A stretch of 64,000 bases of DNA from Arthrobacter_H sp030452125. Lineage in GTDB: Bacteria > Actinomycetota > Actinomycetes > Actinomycetales > Micrococcaceae. Of this stretch, positions 9,105 to 17,901 are shown in pieces. The notes below the pieces were generated by a model. It saw nothing but the letters and a program-made list of their open reading frames with translations, did not search any database and was not told the origin of the DNA. The stretch lies in the NCBI GenBank assembly GCA_052379645.1, contig JBQSYU010000007.1. One strand, written 5' to 3'. Position numbers and translations under genes: made by a program. Numbering within the stretch: the first letter of the stretch is position 1; every line of letters starts with the position of its first letter.

Positions 9105-10173
9105 GATCGAACCCCTCCCCCGTCAACGCCACGAACCGTTCCTCGAGGCTGGGCCGCTCAATGGCGAAACCGCGCACCCGTACCCCGGCGGCCACCAGTT
9201 CCGCCACGATCTCCTCGGCGGTGGCAGCCCCCTCGGGCATGGCACCTCGCACGACAACGGTGTCCGTTGCCGGGCTCGCCTCCACGGCTGCGCCCCCTTC
9301 GGGAACGACGGCGGCGCCTCTTTCAGTACTTGTCGAGGTGCCTGCCGCGGCTTCCACGAGACCGAGACCCATGCGGGCCAGCACGGCGCGGGCGGCCTGT
9401 TCATCGGGGGTGTGCAGGACCGCGGAGGCAGTGCCGTCGGCCCGTAGTTCCTCCAGGGTCCCGTGGGCCACCCGGCGGCCGTTGCTCATCACCGCTGCGT
9501 GCGTGCACATCTGTTCGATCTCGCTGAGCAGGTGGCTGGAGATGAAGACCGTGGTCCCGGCTCCGGCCATCGAGGCGATCAGGTGACGGACTTCCCGGGT
9601 TCCCTGCGGGTCCAAGCCGTTGGTGGGTTCGTCCAGGACGAGTAGTTCGTGATCGGTGGCCAGGGCGTTGGCGATCCCGAGTCGCTGCTTCATTCCCAGC
9701 GAGTAGGCGTGCACGGCCAGCCCGGCGGCCTGGGCGAGGCCGACGGTCTCCAAGGCACGGTCCACGCGCCGTCGGCGATCTTCGGCATCGGCCCGGGGAT
9801 TGGCGGCGTCCAGGCGCAGCAGGTTCGCCCGGCCGGAAAGGAACGGGTAGAAGGCCGGGCCTTCCACCAGCGCCCCGACCCGCGGCAACACGTCCTTGGC
9901 GGCGGTCGGCATGGGCCGACCGAGGACGTTGATGGTCCCGCTACTGGGGCTCGCGAGACCCAGCAGCATCCGGATGGTGGTGGTCTTCCCCGACCCGTTG
10001 GGACCCAGGAACCCGAAGACCGATCCGTGCGGGACGGCCAGATCCAGATCGGTGACCGCGTGGCGGCGGCCGAAGGATTTGCTCAGCCCGCTGGTCTCGA
10101 TGGCCAGTTCGCCGGTGTGGGCCGTGCTGGCGGCTGCGTTGGCGCTGCCAGCCGTGGCGGCTGCGCCGGTCAC
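9094..10173 (-). CDS. ABC transporter ATP-binding protein
   Basis: A 359-residue ATPase. Walker A is at 57-64 (GPNGSGKT), the signature is degenerate (SLGMKQR) and Walker B is LLVLDEPTNGLDP. About 20 low-complexity residues precede the core, and about 110 residues follow it, including an Ala/Glu-rich insert. The N-terminus is therefore uncertain. The GTG at 10173 overlaps the stop of the upstream LolA-like gene (GTGA), which supports that start. This subfamily energises ABC-2 exporters of drugs, lipids or peptides. Confidence 0.85.
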   Translation of the reverse strand: MTGAAATAGSANAAASTAHTGELAIETSGLSKSFGRRHAVTDLDLAVPHGSVFGFLGPNGSGKTTTIRMLLGLASPSSGTINVLGRPMPTAAKDVLPRVGALVEGPAFYPFLSGRANLLRLDAANPRADAEDRRRRVDRALETVGLAQAAGLAVHAYSLGMKQRLGIANALATDHELLVLDEPTNGLDPQGTREVRHLIASMAGAGTTVFISSHLLSEIEQMCTHAAVMSNGRRVAHGTLEELRADGTASAVLHTPDEQAARAVLARMGLGLVEAAAGTSTSTERGAAVVPEGGAAVEASPATDTVVVRGAMPEGAATAEEIVAELVAAGVRVRGFAIERPSLEERFVALTGEGFDLAH

Positions 10174-11450
10174 CGGGCGTCGGCCCGGGCCACCGCCTGC
10201 AGCCGGGAGGGCTGCACGGCGCCGATGACGGCGCGGCCGTCGTCGGTGATCAGGACGTTGACCAGCGAGGTGTGCAGCAGTTTTCCGCCGTCGACCTCGG
10301 TGGCCAGGGCGTTGAGCATCGTGGAGTCCTTCAGCTCTGCCGGGACCTTGTCGGCGGGAATGGTGGTGACCGTATCCCAGCCCTCGCCGTCGACCCCGTC
10401 CTTCGCTTCGTCTGCGGGCCAGTGTCCGTCACCGTTCGGGGCGTCCGAGGGCGCCGGGCGTTCATGCGGTGCCCCGAAGGTGTGCTTGGGCCAGTTTGTT
10501 GATTTGTCGGTGTGCTTCGGCACCTTCTTCTCGGTCACCGTGGCGCCGGCCGGCGGGGTGAAGTCGAAGCGTGCCGCGTCGGGGGCCTTCGGGGTGAAGG
10601 AGGTGAAGGCGACGTTGATGGCCGGGGCGTCCTGATCGACGGCAGCGACGGTGACCGCCAGCGGAACCCCCGTTTCGGCGTCGACGCCGATGGTCACCTC
10701 GTCCACGAGGGTCTGCTTGGATTTCGGGTCCAGGACCAGGTTGTAGACGGCCCGTCCGGCAACGGTCGAGCCTTCCTTCACGGAAACCTGCGTCGATCCC
10801 TCGGCTGCTGACAGGAAGGTCTCGGCCAGCTCCGCCGGCGTCCGGGGCGCCACGTCGCCCGATGCCGCGGCACCTGACTTCCCTGCGCCGGGGCCCTCAT
10901 GGGCCGCCGAAGGCTTCTTCGGCAGGGTCATGTGCACTGCCTTCTTCGCCGCCGAATCATAGGTCCACAGGCTGGTGCCATTGAGGATGACGTCCTGCTC
11001 CTCCATGTCTCCCAAGACCTGCAGCCGGGCCTGATCGGCACCATCGACAAAGACCCGGGCCTTATGGCTGTCGGAGACCAGGCTCAGTAGTTTCGCCAGT
11101 GGTGCGTCGCTGGAGTCACCGGCCCCGGGGGCCCCTGACGGTTCCGAAGCCGGGGCGGATTTCGCCGCGTTCGATGGCCCGTCATCGTCCGAGGGCGCCT
11201 GGGCCGGAGGGCCGAAGGAGGCGGGGGCCCCGGCGTCGGGCAGTGCCGGTAGACCCAACCGGGTGGAGGTGCCGAACTGGCCGGAATACGCCTCGAGATC
11301 GGACGCGGCCATCAGTTCGATGACCTGTTCGGGCGTTTTGGCCTCCAGCTCCGGGGCGGCCGAAGCAGACACATTGGCTCCGACTGCCACGGCGGCGATC
11401 GCTGCCGGAATGGCTACGGCGGGCATCCACTTCTTGCTGGCTGGTTTCAT
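10170..11450 (-). CDS. secreted LolA/RseB-like lipoprotein-carrier-fold protein
   Basis: A 426-residue protein with a signal peptide (about residues 1-32, KKWMPAVAIPAAIAAVAVGANVSASA) and a LolA/MucB-RseB-like open beta-barrel pattern. It contains QARLQVLGDMEEQDVILNGTSLWTYDSAAKKAVH and a later VYNLVLDPK segment. Proteins of this group with an ABC ATPase and permease downstream are common in actinobacteria. They may bind a lipid or sense the envelope, but the ligand is unknown. The coding end overlaps the ATPase start by four bases, so the operon order is carrier, ATPase, permease. Confidence 0.75.
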   Translation of the reverse strand: MKPASKKWMPAVAIPAAIAAVAVGANVSASAAPELEAKTPEQVIELMAASDLEAYSGQFGTSTRLGLPALPDAGAPASFGPPAQAPSDDDGPSNAAKSAPASEPSGAPGAGDSSDAPLAKLLSLVSDSHKARVFVDGADQARLQVLGDMEEQDVILNGTSLWTYDSAAKKAVHMTLPKKPSAAHEGPGAGKSGAAASGDVAPRTPAELAETFLSAAEGSTQVSVKEGSTVAGRAVYNLVLDPKSKQTLVDEVTIGVDAETGVPLAVTVAAVDQDAPAINVAFTSFTPKAPDAARFDFTPPAGATVTEKKVPKHTDKSTNWPKHTFGAPHERPAPSDAPNGDGHWPADEAKDGVDGEGWDTVTTIPADKVPAELKDSTMLNALATEVDGGKLLHTSLVNVLITDDGRAVIGAVQPSRLQAVARADAR

Positions 11451-11529
11451 ATCACTTTCCGATCGGCACTAACCCCTGCCCCTACGGTACGCCGGGAACC
11501 CGGCCGGGGCGAGGCCCGCGGGCCGCTGC

Positions 11530-12798
11530 TCAGCGGTTTCCGGAGCCCACCGGGGCCTGGGGCTCCGCGACCCGCTGGCCGATCGCCGGGCGGCCGGCCA
11601 CGGCGATGACCGCCGCCCCGAACACCAGGGCCAGTGCCGCCATGATCCACAATCCGGCGTCCCAGGAGCCGGTGGACAGCCGCAGGGAGCCGACGACGGC
11701 GGAGCCGATCGCGGCCAGCACGAACCCGATCCCCTGGGCCAGGGCCGAGAGGGTTCCCGCGGCGGCGGGGCTGGCCGCCTTGGCCACCAGCAACGACATC
11801 GCCACCCCGAAGGCCCCGCTTTGCAGCAGTCCCAGCAGGGAGACCAGCGCGAACGCCTGCCCGGGAACGACGACGGTCAACCACAGCACGCCGCCGGCGA
11901 TACCGACGCCGATGACGAGGGCGGTGACCCGCAGCATGACCGGACGGACCACGAGCATCGGGGTGATCATGGTGGAGATGAAGCCCACGACGCTGAACCA
12001 GGCCAGCAGGTTCGCCGCGGTTCCCGCATCCGTTCCTGCTTCGCCCAGCACCGTGGGCAGCCATCCGGCGACGAAGAAATACAGTACGGCCTGCAGCCCG
12101 AAGACCACCACGATCAAGGAGGTGGTCCAGCGTTGTCCGGCGGCCCGGGGGACGACTCCGTAACCGGTGGATGATCTACCCGTCCACGCCTCGGAGTCCT
12201 CCACCGTTCCGTGCGCTGCGGCACGGCGGGCCAGATAGAGCACGGCGCCTGCCAGGGCCGCCAGCAGGGCCCAGACCCCCAGTGCGACGGCCGCGGAGAC
12301 CGCATCGGAGAGTTGCCGGGTCAGGGCGGCGCCCAGGGCCGCCCCCACGGCGAACATGGTGGTGGCCACCCCGATCGCCCGGGGGCTTGCCTGGAGTTGC
12401 TTGAGGTATTGCGGCATCAGCACGGAGCCGCCCATGATCGCCGCACCGGCGACCAGGGTCCCGGGCAGCAGGAGCACCGGGAAGAGGACCCGCAGCAGCA
12501 GGGCGGCGGCGAGCACCCCCATGGACAGCAGCAACGCCCCGTTGACCCCGAATCTGCGGGCCAGCCGGGGCACCAGGGGTGCGCTGAGCCCGAAGGCCGC
12601 CACCGGCAGCGAGGACAGGACCACGATGCCGGTATCGGAGACCCCCAGCTGGGCCGGCAACTGGTCCAGGACCGAGGCCACGGAGGTGATGGCCGGGCGC
12701 AGGTTCAACCCGACCGCTGCCGCGGCGAACAGTCCCAGCAGCCGGGCGGCGTCGGAACCGGTGGACGGCGGCGACGGGGGCGAGGTATCAGCTGACAT
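11530..12798 (-). CDS. MFS transporter, CynX/NimT-like
   Basis: A 422-residue major facilitator with about 12 hydrophobic helices. It starts ARLLGLFAAAAVGLNLRPAI, the conserved first helix of the CynX/NimT (cyanate/nitroimidazole) group. Its first codons overlap the 3' end of the cytosine-deaminase-like gene by 11 bases, so it is translationally coupled to that enzyme. A role in importing the enzyme's substrate (a pyrimidine or other small nitrogen compound), or in exporting a product, is inferred from this coupling. Confidence 0.8.
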   Translation of the reverse strand: MSADTSPPSPPSTGSDAARLLGLFAAAAVGLNLRPAITSVASVLDQLPAQLGVSDTGIVVLSSLPVAAFGLSAPLVPRLARRFGVNGALLLSMGVLAAALLLRVLFPVLLLPGTLVAGAAIMGGSVLMPQYLKQLQASPRAIGVATTMFAVGAALGAALTRQLSDAVSAAVALGVWALLAALAGAVLYLARRAAAHGTVEDSEAWTGRSSTGYGVVPRAAGQRWTTSLIVVVFGLQAVLYFFVAGWLPTVLGEAGTDAGTAANLLAWFSVVGFISTMITPMLVVRPVMLRVTALVIGVGIAGGVLWLTVVVPGQAFALVSLLGLLQSGAFGVAMSLLVAKAASPAAAGTLSALAQGIGFVLAAIGSAVVGSLRLSTGSWDAGLWIMAALALVFGAAVIAVAGRPAIGQRVAEPQAPVGSGNR

Positions 12799-14029
12799 GG
12801 AGTCCTTCGGCGACGACGCGGCCGTCGTGCAGTACGGTGCGGTCGGCCTCGCGGTCCATGATGGCGCTGGTCACCGTCTCGCCCGGGCAGAGCAGCAGGT
12901 CCGCACGGTCCCCCACCGCGAGTCCCGGGCGGTCGGCGACGTCTCCCAGTCGAGGGGCGGTGCGGTCCATGATCGAGGCCCCGCCGATGGAGGCGATGGC
13001 GGCGCAGTGGGCGATGTCCTCGTCGCGGCGCAGCTGATGGGTGAAGGCCAGTTGCCAGGTCCGATCCAGCAGATCGCAGTTCCCGTAGGGGCTCCAGTAG
13101 TCGCGTTGGCCGTCCTGGCCGAGCCCGACCCGGATTCCTGCCGCGCTCATCGCGGCCAGGTTGAACTGCGGGGCGGTCCGCGCGGGGGCGATCGTGGTCC
13201 AGGAGATGTCCAGTTCGGCCATCTGGTCCATCATGGCCGCGGTCACCGTGTCGGAGACGGCCCCGAGCTCGTAGGCGTGGGAGAGGGTGACCCGCCCCTG
13301 CATCCCCAGGGCCCGGACGCGTTCGAAGACCAGCTCGGCGCTGAAGACGGCCAGCTGGCCGGGTTCGTGCAAGTGGATGTCGACATCGACGTCGTACTTC
13401 TGTGCCAAATCGAAGACCACGTCCAGATGCTTCACCGGATCGCGGTCCAGCTGACAGGGGTCGATCCCGCCCATGACCGAGGCGCCGAGCTTCAGCGACT
13501 CCTCCAGCAGGTCGATGGTCCCGGGCTCGATGAGCAGGCCGGCCTGCGGGAAGGCCATGATCTGGACCTCGGCGGCGTGGGCGAACTTCTCGCGGGCGGC
13601 GAGCACGGCCTCGAACTTCTCCAGTCCGGCGTCCACATCGATCTGCGCGAAGCTGCGCACCCGGGTGGTGCCATAGGCGATCATGCGTTCCAGGGTTCCG
13701 GCGACGCGTTCGGGCAAGGGGACCTCGGCGTGGCGCCAGTTCGCCCGATCGTTCATCATCATCGCCCAGACCCCGGGCCCACCGGTGTGTTCGCGGAAGG
13801 GCAGTCCGATCCGGGTGGAGTCCAGATGGACGTGGACATCGGAGAAGGACGGCAGGAGCAGTCGTCCCCGGCCGTCGAGCTGGTCGGCTCCGGCGGATGG
13901 CGTCCCGGGCGCGGGGTTGCCGGCGGTCCCGCCTGCTGCCGTATGGGGCCTGATCGCCGTGATGCGGGCGCCTTCGATTTCCACGTCGGCGGCTTCCCCG
14001 CCCCATGGCCTGACATTGCGGATCAGCAT
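12788..14029 (-). CDS. cytosine-deaminase-like amidohydrolase
   Basis: A 413-residue metal-dependent amidohydrolase. It shows the metal ligands HVHLD near residue 66, HLHEPG near 220, SHAYE near 255 and a catalytic Asp in GLGQDGQRDYWSPYGN near 315. The last motif resembles the D-x-W-P-x-G segment of CodA, so an exocyclic deaminase for a cytosine-like ring is the best guess. The partner MFS gene overlaps its 3' end. About 25-45 bases upstream of the start lie repeats of GTATC...CCAAAA (14052-14076) that could be promoter or operator elements. Confidence 0.75.
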   Translation of the reverse strand: MLIRNVRPWGGEAADVEIEGARITAIRPHTAAGGTAGNPAPGTPSAGADQLDGRGRLLLPSFSDVHVHLDSTRIGLPFREHTGGPGVWAMMMNDRANWRHAEVPLPERVAGTLERMIAYGTTRVRSFAQIDVDAGLEKFEAVLAAREKFAHAAEVQIMAFPQAGLLIEPGTIDLLEESLKLGASVMGGIDPCQLDRDPVKHLDVVFDLAQKYDVDVDIHLHEPGQLAVFSAELVFERVRALGMQGRVTLSHAYELGAVSDTVTAAMMDQMAELDISWTTIAPARTAPQFNLAAMSAAGIRVGLGQDGQRDYWSPYGNCDLLDRTWQLAFTHQLRRDEDIAHCAAIASIGGASIMDRTAPRLGDVADRPGLAVGDRADLLLCPGETVTSAIMDREADRTVLHDGRVVAEGLHVS

Positions 14030-14137
14030 CGCCGAAACCCCTCTCTTTTCCGTATCCCAAAAGTATCATTCCAAAATAGACCCTCGCGGGGAAGGGGGTC
14101 GGGGTGCCGGATATCCTGCGGTTCGGGGGCCGGGACT

Positions 14138-14485
14138 TCAGCCGGGATGCGGCAGGGCGCCGTCCACGGGCGGTTCGGCGGCGACGATGGCGGACAGCAG
14201 CCCGGGGAAGCGTTCGTCGAGGCAGGCGGTGCGCAGCGAGTTCAGGATGGCGGTGCCCCGGTAGCGCTGTTCGATGACCCCCGCCTGCCGCAACACCCGG
14301 AAATGGTGGGTGGAGGTCGACCGGCTGACCGGCAGGTTGAAGCCGATGCAGGCCTGGTCCTGATGTCCGTGGGCCAACTGGACCACGATCCGCCGCCGGA
14401 TCGGATCGGCCAGGGCCGCCAGGACGGCATCCAGGTTCAGTTCACCGGTCTCGGGGTGCTCCAGGGTGCGGGGGGAAGTCATCAA
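14138..14485 (-). CDS. ArsR-type winged-helix transcriptional regulator
   Basis: A 115-residue regulator with an HTH at about residues 25-80 (ALADPIRRRIVVQLA...SRSTSTHHFRVLRQAGVI). It lacks the CxCxx metal motif of ArsR/SmtB metal sensors, so a non-metal ligand is likely. It is divergent from the alcohol dehydrogenase/SDR pair at 14627 and probably controls it, itself, or both. A Cys near residue 44 (QDQACIGF) could allow redox sensing, but that is speculative. Confidence 0.8.
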   Translation of the reverse strand: MMTSPRTLEHPETGELNLDAVLAALADPIRRRIVVQLAHGHQDQACIGFNLPVSRSTSTHHFRVLRQAGVIEQRYRGTAILNSLRTACLDERFPGLLSAIVAAEPPVDGALPHPG

Positions 14486-14626
14486 CCCATCTTCCGGTAC
14501 GGGAAATGATTAGCTAATACGAGAACCATCGTACTACGCTGGTCATCGTACTTCATCCCCGATCGATTCGTTTCGTCCCCGATACCCACCGCCGCTCCCC
14601 CGGCGCGGCGCACCGCAAAGGACACC
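14486..14626. promoter_or_regulatory. divergent control region for ArsR-type gene and adh/sdr pair
   Basis: The 141 bases hold a 10-base palindrome ATTAGCTAAT (14509-14518) and two copies of CATCGTACT (14527-14535 and 14544-14552) 17 bases apart. These lie between divergent start codons and are the best candidates for the ArsR-type regulator's binding sites. Assignment to that regulator is inference. Confidence 0.4.
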
Positions 14627-15670
14627 ATGCTCACCGTCAACGCCTATGCCGCCCCCGCCGAGAACGAACCCCTGGTCCCCACCACCCTGCACCGTCGCGA
14701 CGTCGGCGTGAACGACGTGCTCATCGACATCAAATATGCGGGCATCTGCCACTCCGACATCCACACCGTCCAGGGCGACTGGGGTGAGCAGCACTATCCG
14801 CTGACCCCGGGCCACGAGATCGTCGGGCTGGTCACCGAGATCGGTTCCGGGGTCACCAGCCACCAGGTCGGAGATAAGGTCGGCGTGGGCTGCCTGGTCA
14901 ACTCCTGCCGCGAGTGCGAGAACTGCCTCAAGGGCGAGGAACAGTTCTGCACGGGCGGCAACGTGGGCACCTACGGCGCCGTGGACCGCGACGGAACCAT
15001 CTCCCAGGGCGGCTACTCCACCGCCGTCGTCGTCGACGCCGACTTCGTGCTGTCCATCCCCGAGGCCCTGGACTTCGCCGCCGCCGCTCCGCTGCTCTGC
15101 GCCGGCATCACCACCTACTCACCGTTGCGGCACTGGAACGTGGGCCCCGGCTCCCGCGTCGCCGTCGTCGGGATGGGCGGGCTGGGCCATGTGGGGGTGC
15201 AGATCGCCCACGCCCTGGGAGCCGAGGTCACCGTGCTCTCGCAGACCCTCTCCAAGCAGGAGGACGGCAAGCGTTTCGGCGCCGACCACTACTACGCCAC
15301 CTCCGACCCGGAGACGTTCACCCGGCTGGCGGGCTCCTTCGACTTCATCCTGAACACCGTCAGCGCCGAGATCGATCTGGATGCCTACCTCTCGTTGCTG
15401 GCCCTGGACGGGACGCTGACCAACCTCGGGGCCCCGCCGGCCCCGCTCTCGCTCAACGCGTTCTCGCTGATCGGGGCCCGGCGCTCCTTCGCCGGATCGC
15501 TCATCGGCGGCATCCGCGAAACCCAGGAGATGCTGGACTTCTGCGCCGAACACGGCGTCGAGGCGGCCACCGAACTGATCGCGGCCGAGCAGATCAACGA
15601 GGCCTACGACCGGGTCATGTCCTCGAAGGTTCGCTACCGCGCCGTCATCGACACCTCCACGCTGGACTAG
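14627..15670 (+). CDS. zinc-dependent NAD(P) alcohol dehydrogenase (CAD/YahK type)
   Basis: A 347-residue medium-chain dehydrogenase. Catalytic zinc ligands appear as C41 (ICHSDIH), H63-E64 (GHE) and a Cys near 154. Structural zinc cysteines are C94, C97, C100 and C108. The nucleotide motif VGMGGLGHVGVQ follows. The GICHSD and GLGHV patterns match the cinnamyl-alcohol/YahK group, which reduces aldehydes with NADPH. The SDR gene begins 9 bases after its stop, so the two form an operon divergent from the ArsR-type regulator. Aldehyde detoxification is a plausible role. Confidence 0.9.
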   Translation: MLTVNAYAAPAENEPLVPTTLHRRDVGVNDVLIDIKYAGICHSDIHTVQGDWGEQHYPLTPGHEIVGLVTEIGSGVTSHQVGDKVGVGCLVNSCRECENCLKGEEQFCTGGNVGTYGAVDRDGTISQGGYSTAVVVDADFVLSIPEALDFAAAAPLLCAGITTYSPLRHWNVGPGSRVAVVGMGGLGHVGVQIAHALGAEVTVLSQTLSKQEDGKRFGADHYYATSDPETFTRLAGSFDFILNTVSAEIDLDAYLSLLALDGTLTNLGAPPAPLSLNAFSLIGARRSFAGSLIGGIRETQEMLDFCAEHGVEAATELIAAEQINEAYDRVMSSKVRYRAVIDTSTLD

Positions 15671-15679
15671 GAAGGCCCC

Positions 15680-16336
15680 ATGCAGAAGAAACTCATCGCC
15701 ATCGTCGGCGCCGGACCGGGCGTCAGTGCCGGGGTCGCCCGCAGGTTCGGGGCCGAGGGATTCGCCGTCGTCCTGCTGGCCCGGAGTGCCGAGGCGTTGG
15801 ACGAGCGCGTGTCCGAATTACGCGCAGCCGGCATCGAAGCCCACTCCCTGGTCGCCGATGTGACGGACCCCGAAAGCCTGCGCCGGGCCTTCGCCACACT
15901 GGAGTCCGAGTATGGAACCCCCGACGTCCTGCACTACAACGCCGGGGCCATCACCGTCGGCACGCCCTTGGAGGTGACAGCCTCCGACGTTACCCATGAC
16001 TTCGCCGTCAACGTCGTCGGCGCGCTGGAATGCGCCCAACTGGTGGCCCCTGCCATGCGGGAGCGTGGGTCGGGCACCCTGCTGTTCACCGGAGGGATGC
16101 TGGGGGTAAACCCGGTGGCCTCGAGAGTCTCGGCGGCCATCGGCAAGGCCGGACTGCGCAACCTGGTCTTCACCCTGGCCGATGAGCTGGCCGGGACCGG
16201 CGTCACCGTCGGCACCGTCACGATCGGCGGCGTGGTGAAGGCCGGGACGTTCTTCGACCCCGATGCCATTGCCGGCTCCTTCTGGGACCTGCATACCGGG
16301 GCGGCCACCGGCGAAGTACAGTTCGTCGAGTCCTGA
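15680..16336 (+). CDS. SDR-fold oxidoreductase, catalytic Tyr position substituted
   Basis: A 218-residue Rossmann protein with the nucleotide motif GAGPGVSAGVA (10-20) and HYNAGA (85-90, the NAG motif). The region that usually carries YxxxK reads SAAIGK (151-156): K156 is present but Ala sits where Tyr is expected. This may be an atypical SDR group or a non-catalytic member. It has a GGAAG-like ribosome site in the short gap after the alcohol dehydrogenase and is probably cotranscribed. Its natural substrate cannot be inferred. Confidence 0.75.
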   Translation: MQKKLIAIVGAGPGVSAGVARRFGAEGFAVVLLARSAEALDERVSELRAAGIEAHSLVADVTDPESLRRAFATLESEYGTPDVLHYNAGAITVGTPLEVTASDVTHDFAVNVVGALECAQLVAPAMRERGSGTLLFTGGMLGVNPVASRVSAAIGKAGLRNLVFTLADELAGTGVTVGTVTIGGVVKAGTFFDPDAIAGSFWDLHTGAATGEVQFVES

Positions 16337-16348
16337 GCGACGGCGCCC

Positions 16349-17899
16349 CTAGCGCACGTAGCGCAGGGTGCGCCGGACGATCAGGAAGACGGGGATGGAC
16401 CCCAGGATCACCAGCATCAGCGTGTAGGGGGCGGCTGCGGTGAAGTCCAGGGACTCCCCGTTGGTGGTGGCCCACAGGCCGGTGGCCAGGGTCTTGGAGT
16501 TATAGGGCAGCAGCATCAACGTGGTGGTTAGCTCCTTGCTGGCGTCCAGGCCCACCAGCAGGGCGCCGGTGACCACCCCGGGCAGTGCCAGGGGCAGCGA
16601 GACCCGGAAGAACCTGCGGACGCTGCCGGACCCCAGCGAGGCGGCCACGTCGTCGTACTTCACCAGGGCCGCCTGCATGCCGACCCGCTGGTTGCTGACC
16701 GCCAGCGGGAGGTAGAGGATCACATAGGCCAACACCAGCAGGGCGGCCGTCTTATACATCCCCGGCAGCAACCGGGTGGCCAAAAAGACCAGGGCGAGAG
16801 CCAGGATCGCGTTGGGCACCGAGTGGGCCACCCAGATCGAGCGTTCGGTCAGATGCGAGGACACCGAGGGTTTCCGACTGACCCACCAGCTCACCGGGAA
16901 CGCCAGGATCGTGGCGAAGAGCGCCGCCCATCCCGCGTAGCCCAGGGTGGAGCCCATCGCGGCGAACACCTCGGGCCAATGCACGACGGCGTCCCGATGC
17001 GGCGAGGTCAGCCCGCGCACCGTCATCAACACGGTGGGCCCCAACGCCAGGCCGGGAACGACCAGGGCGGCGAGCATGACCACCGGTTTGGACCCGCGCA
17101 ACCGCCAGCGGGAGGGCGGGCGGACCGACCCGCTGCCGACCGAGCCGGGGACCGTCCGTCCGGAAAAGGCCCGGTTCGCCAGCAGCACCCCGAAGGAGAA
17201 GACGGCCAGCAGCACCGAGATGGAGCGGGCCGAGGAGTAGTCGCCGTAGTCGATCATTTCGGCCATGATCGTCGTGGTCAGGGTACGTTGGCGCAGCTGG
17301 ACCATGGCCCCGTATTCGGAGAGCACATGCAGCGCGACGATCAGCACCCCGCCGGCCAGGGCCGGGCGCAGCTGCGGGACGACGATCCGCCAGAACACGG
17401 AGCTCGAACGGGTCCCGAGGCTGCGGGCCACTTCCTCCTGCGCGGGGTCGGTATTGCGCAGGGCGATCACGGCCGGAAGGAAGACATAGGGGTAGAGCGT
17501 CAGCGAAAGCACCGCCGTCGCCCCGGCGAAATTGGTGACCAGATCGGTGTGGGGCACGAACATCAGGTTGGCCGAATAGGCCGCGTAGGCGCTGACGAAC
17601 CCCGGAACGGCCAAGGGCATGGCGAAGAGCACGGTGAGCAGTTTGCGTCCGGGGATGTCGGTGCGCACCACCAGGCTGGCCGCCGCGACCCCCAGCAGGA
17701 TCGACAGGACCGAAACCGACAGCGTCAGCCCGATGGTCCGGGCGATATCGGGCACCGTGGTGGGGAAAGCGAAGAGCTGGCGGATGTCGGCCAGGGAGAA
17801 ACCGGCGATGAACAGATAGCTGACCGGCAGGAGTGACAGCACACCGACGGCGACCGCAAGGGATGCGGTCGCCGTCGGCTTTCCGGTGCGGGTGGGCAA
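16349..17899 (-). CDS. fbpB: iron(III) ABC transporter permease, fused double domain (FbpB type)
   Basis: A 516-residue membrane protein with about 12 helices. Two binding-protein-dependent permease modules lie in one chain, as in FbpB/SfuB. Each half carries an EAA-like loop, EEVARSLGTRSSSVFWRIVVP in the first and DDVAASLGSGSVRRFFRVSLP in the second. The TTG start at 17899 lies two bases beyond the fbpA stop, so translation is probably coupled. It imports ferric iron delivered by the lipoprotein encoded immediately upstream. The TTG choice is tentative. Confidence 0.85.
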   Translation of the reverse strand: MPTRTGKPTATASLAVAVGVLSLLPVSYLFIAGFSLADIRQLFAFPTTVPDIARTIGLTLSVSVLSILLGVAAASLVVRTDIPGRKLLTVLFAMPLAVPGFVSAYAAYSANLMFVPHTDLVTNFAGATAVLSLTLYPYVFLPAVIALRNTDPAQEEVARSLGTRSSSVFWRIVVPQLRPALAGGVLIVALHVLSEYGAMVQLRQRTLTTTIMAEMIDYGDYSSARSISVLLAVFSFGVLLANRAFSGRTVPGSVGSGSVRPPSRWRLRGSKPVVMLAALVVPGLALGPTVLMTVRGLTSPHRDAVVHWPEVFAAMGSTLGYAGWAALFATILAFPVSWWVSRKPSVSSHLTERSIWVAHSVPNAILALALVFLATRLLPGMYKTAALLVLAYVILYLPLAVSNQRVGMQAALVKYDDVAASLGSGSVRRFFRVSLPLALPGVVTGALLVGLDASKELTTTLMLLPYNSKTLATGLWATTNGESLDFTAAAPYTLMLVILGSIPVFLIVRRTLRYVR

Positions 17900-17901
17900 G
17901 A

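Noticed and set aside
12356..14509. Long plus-strand frame (about 717 codons) across the MFS and amidohydrolase genes
   Set aside because: Antisense shadow of two well-supported genes with overlapping, coupled coding ends; low-complexity translation.
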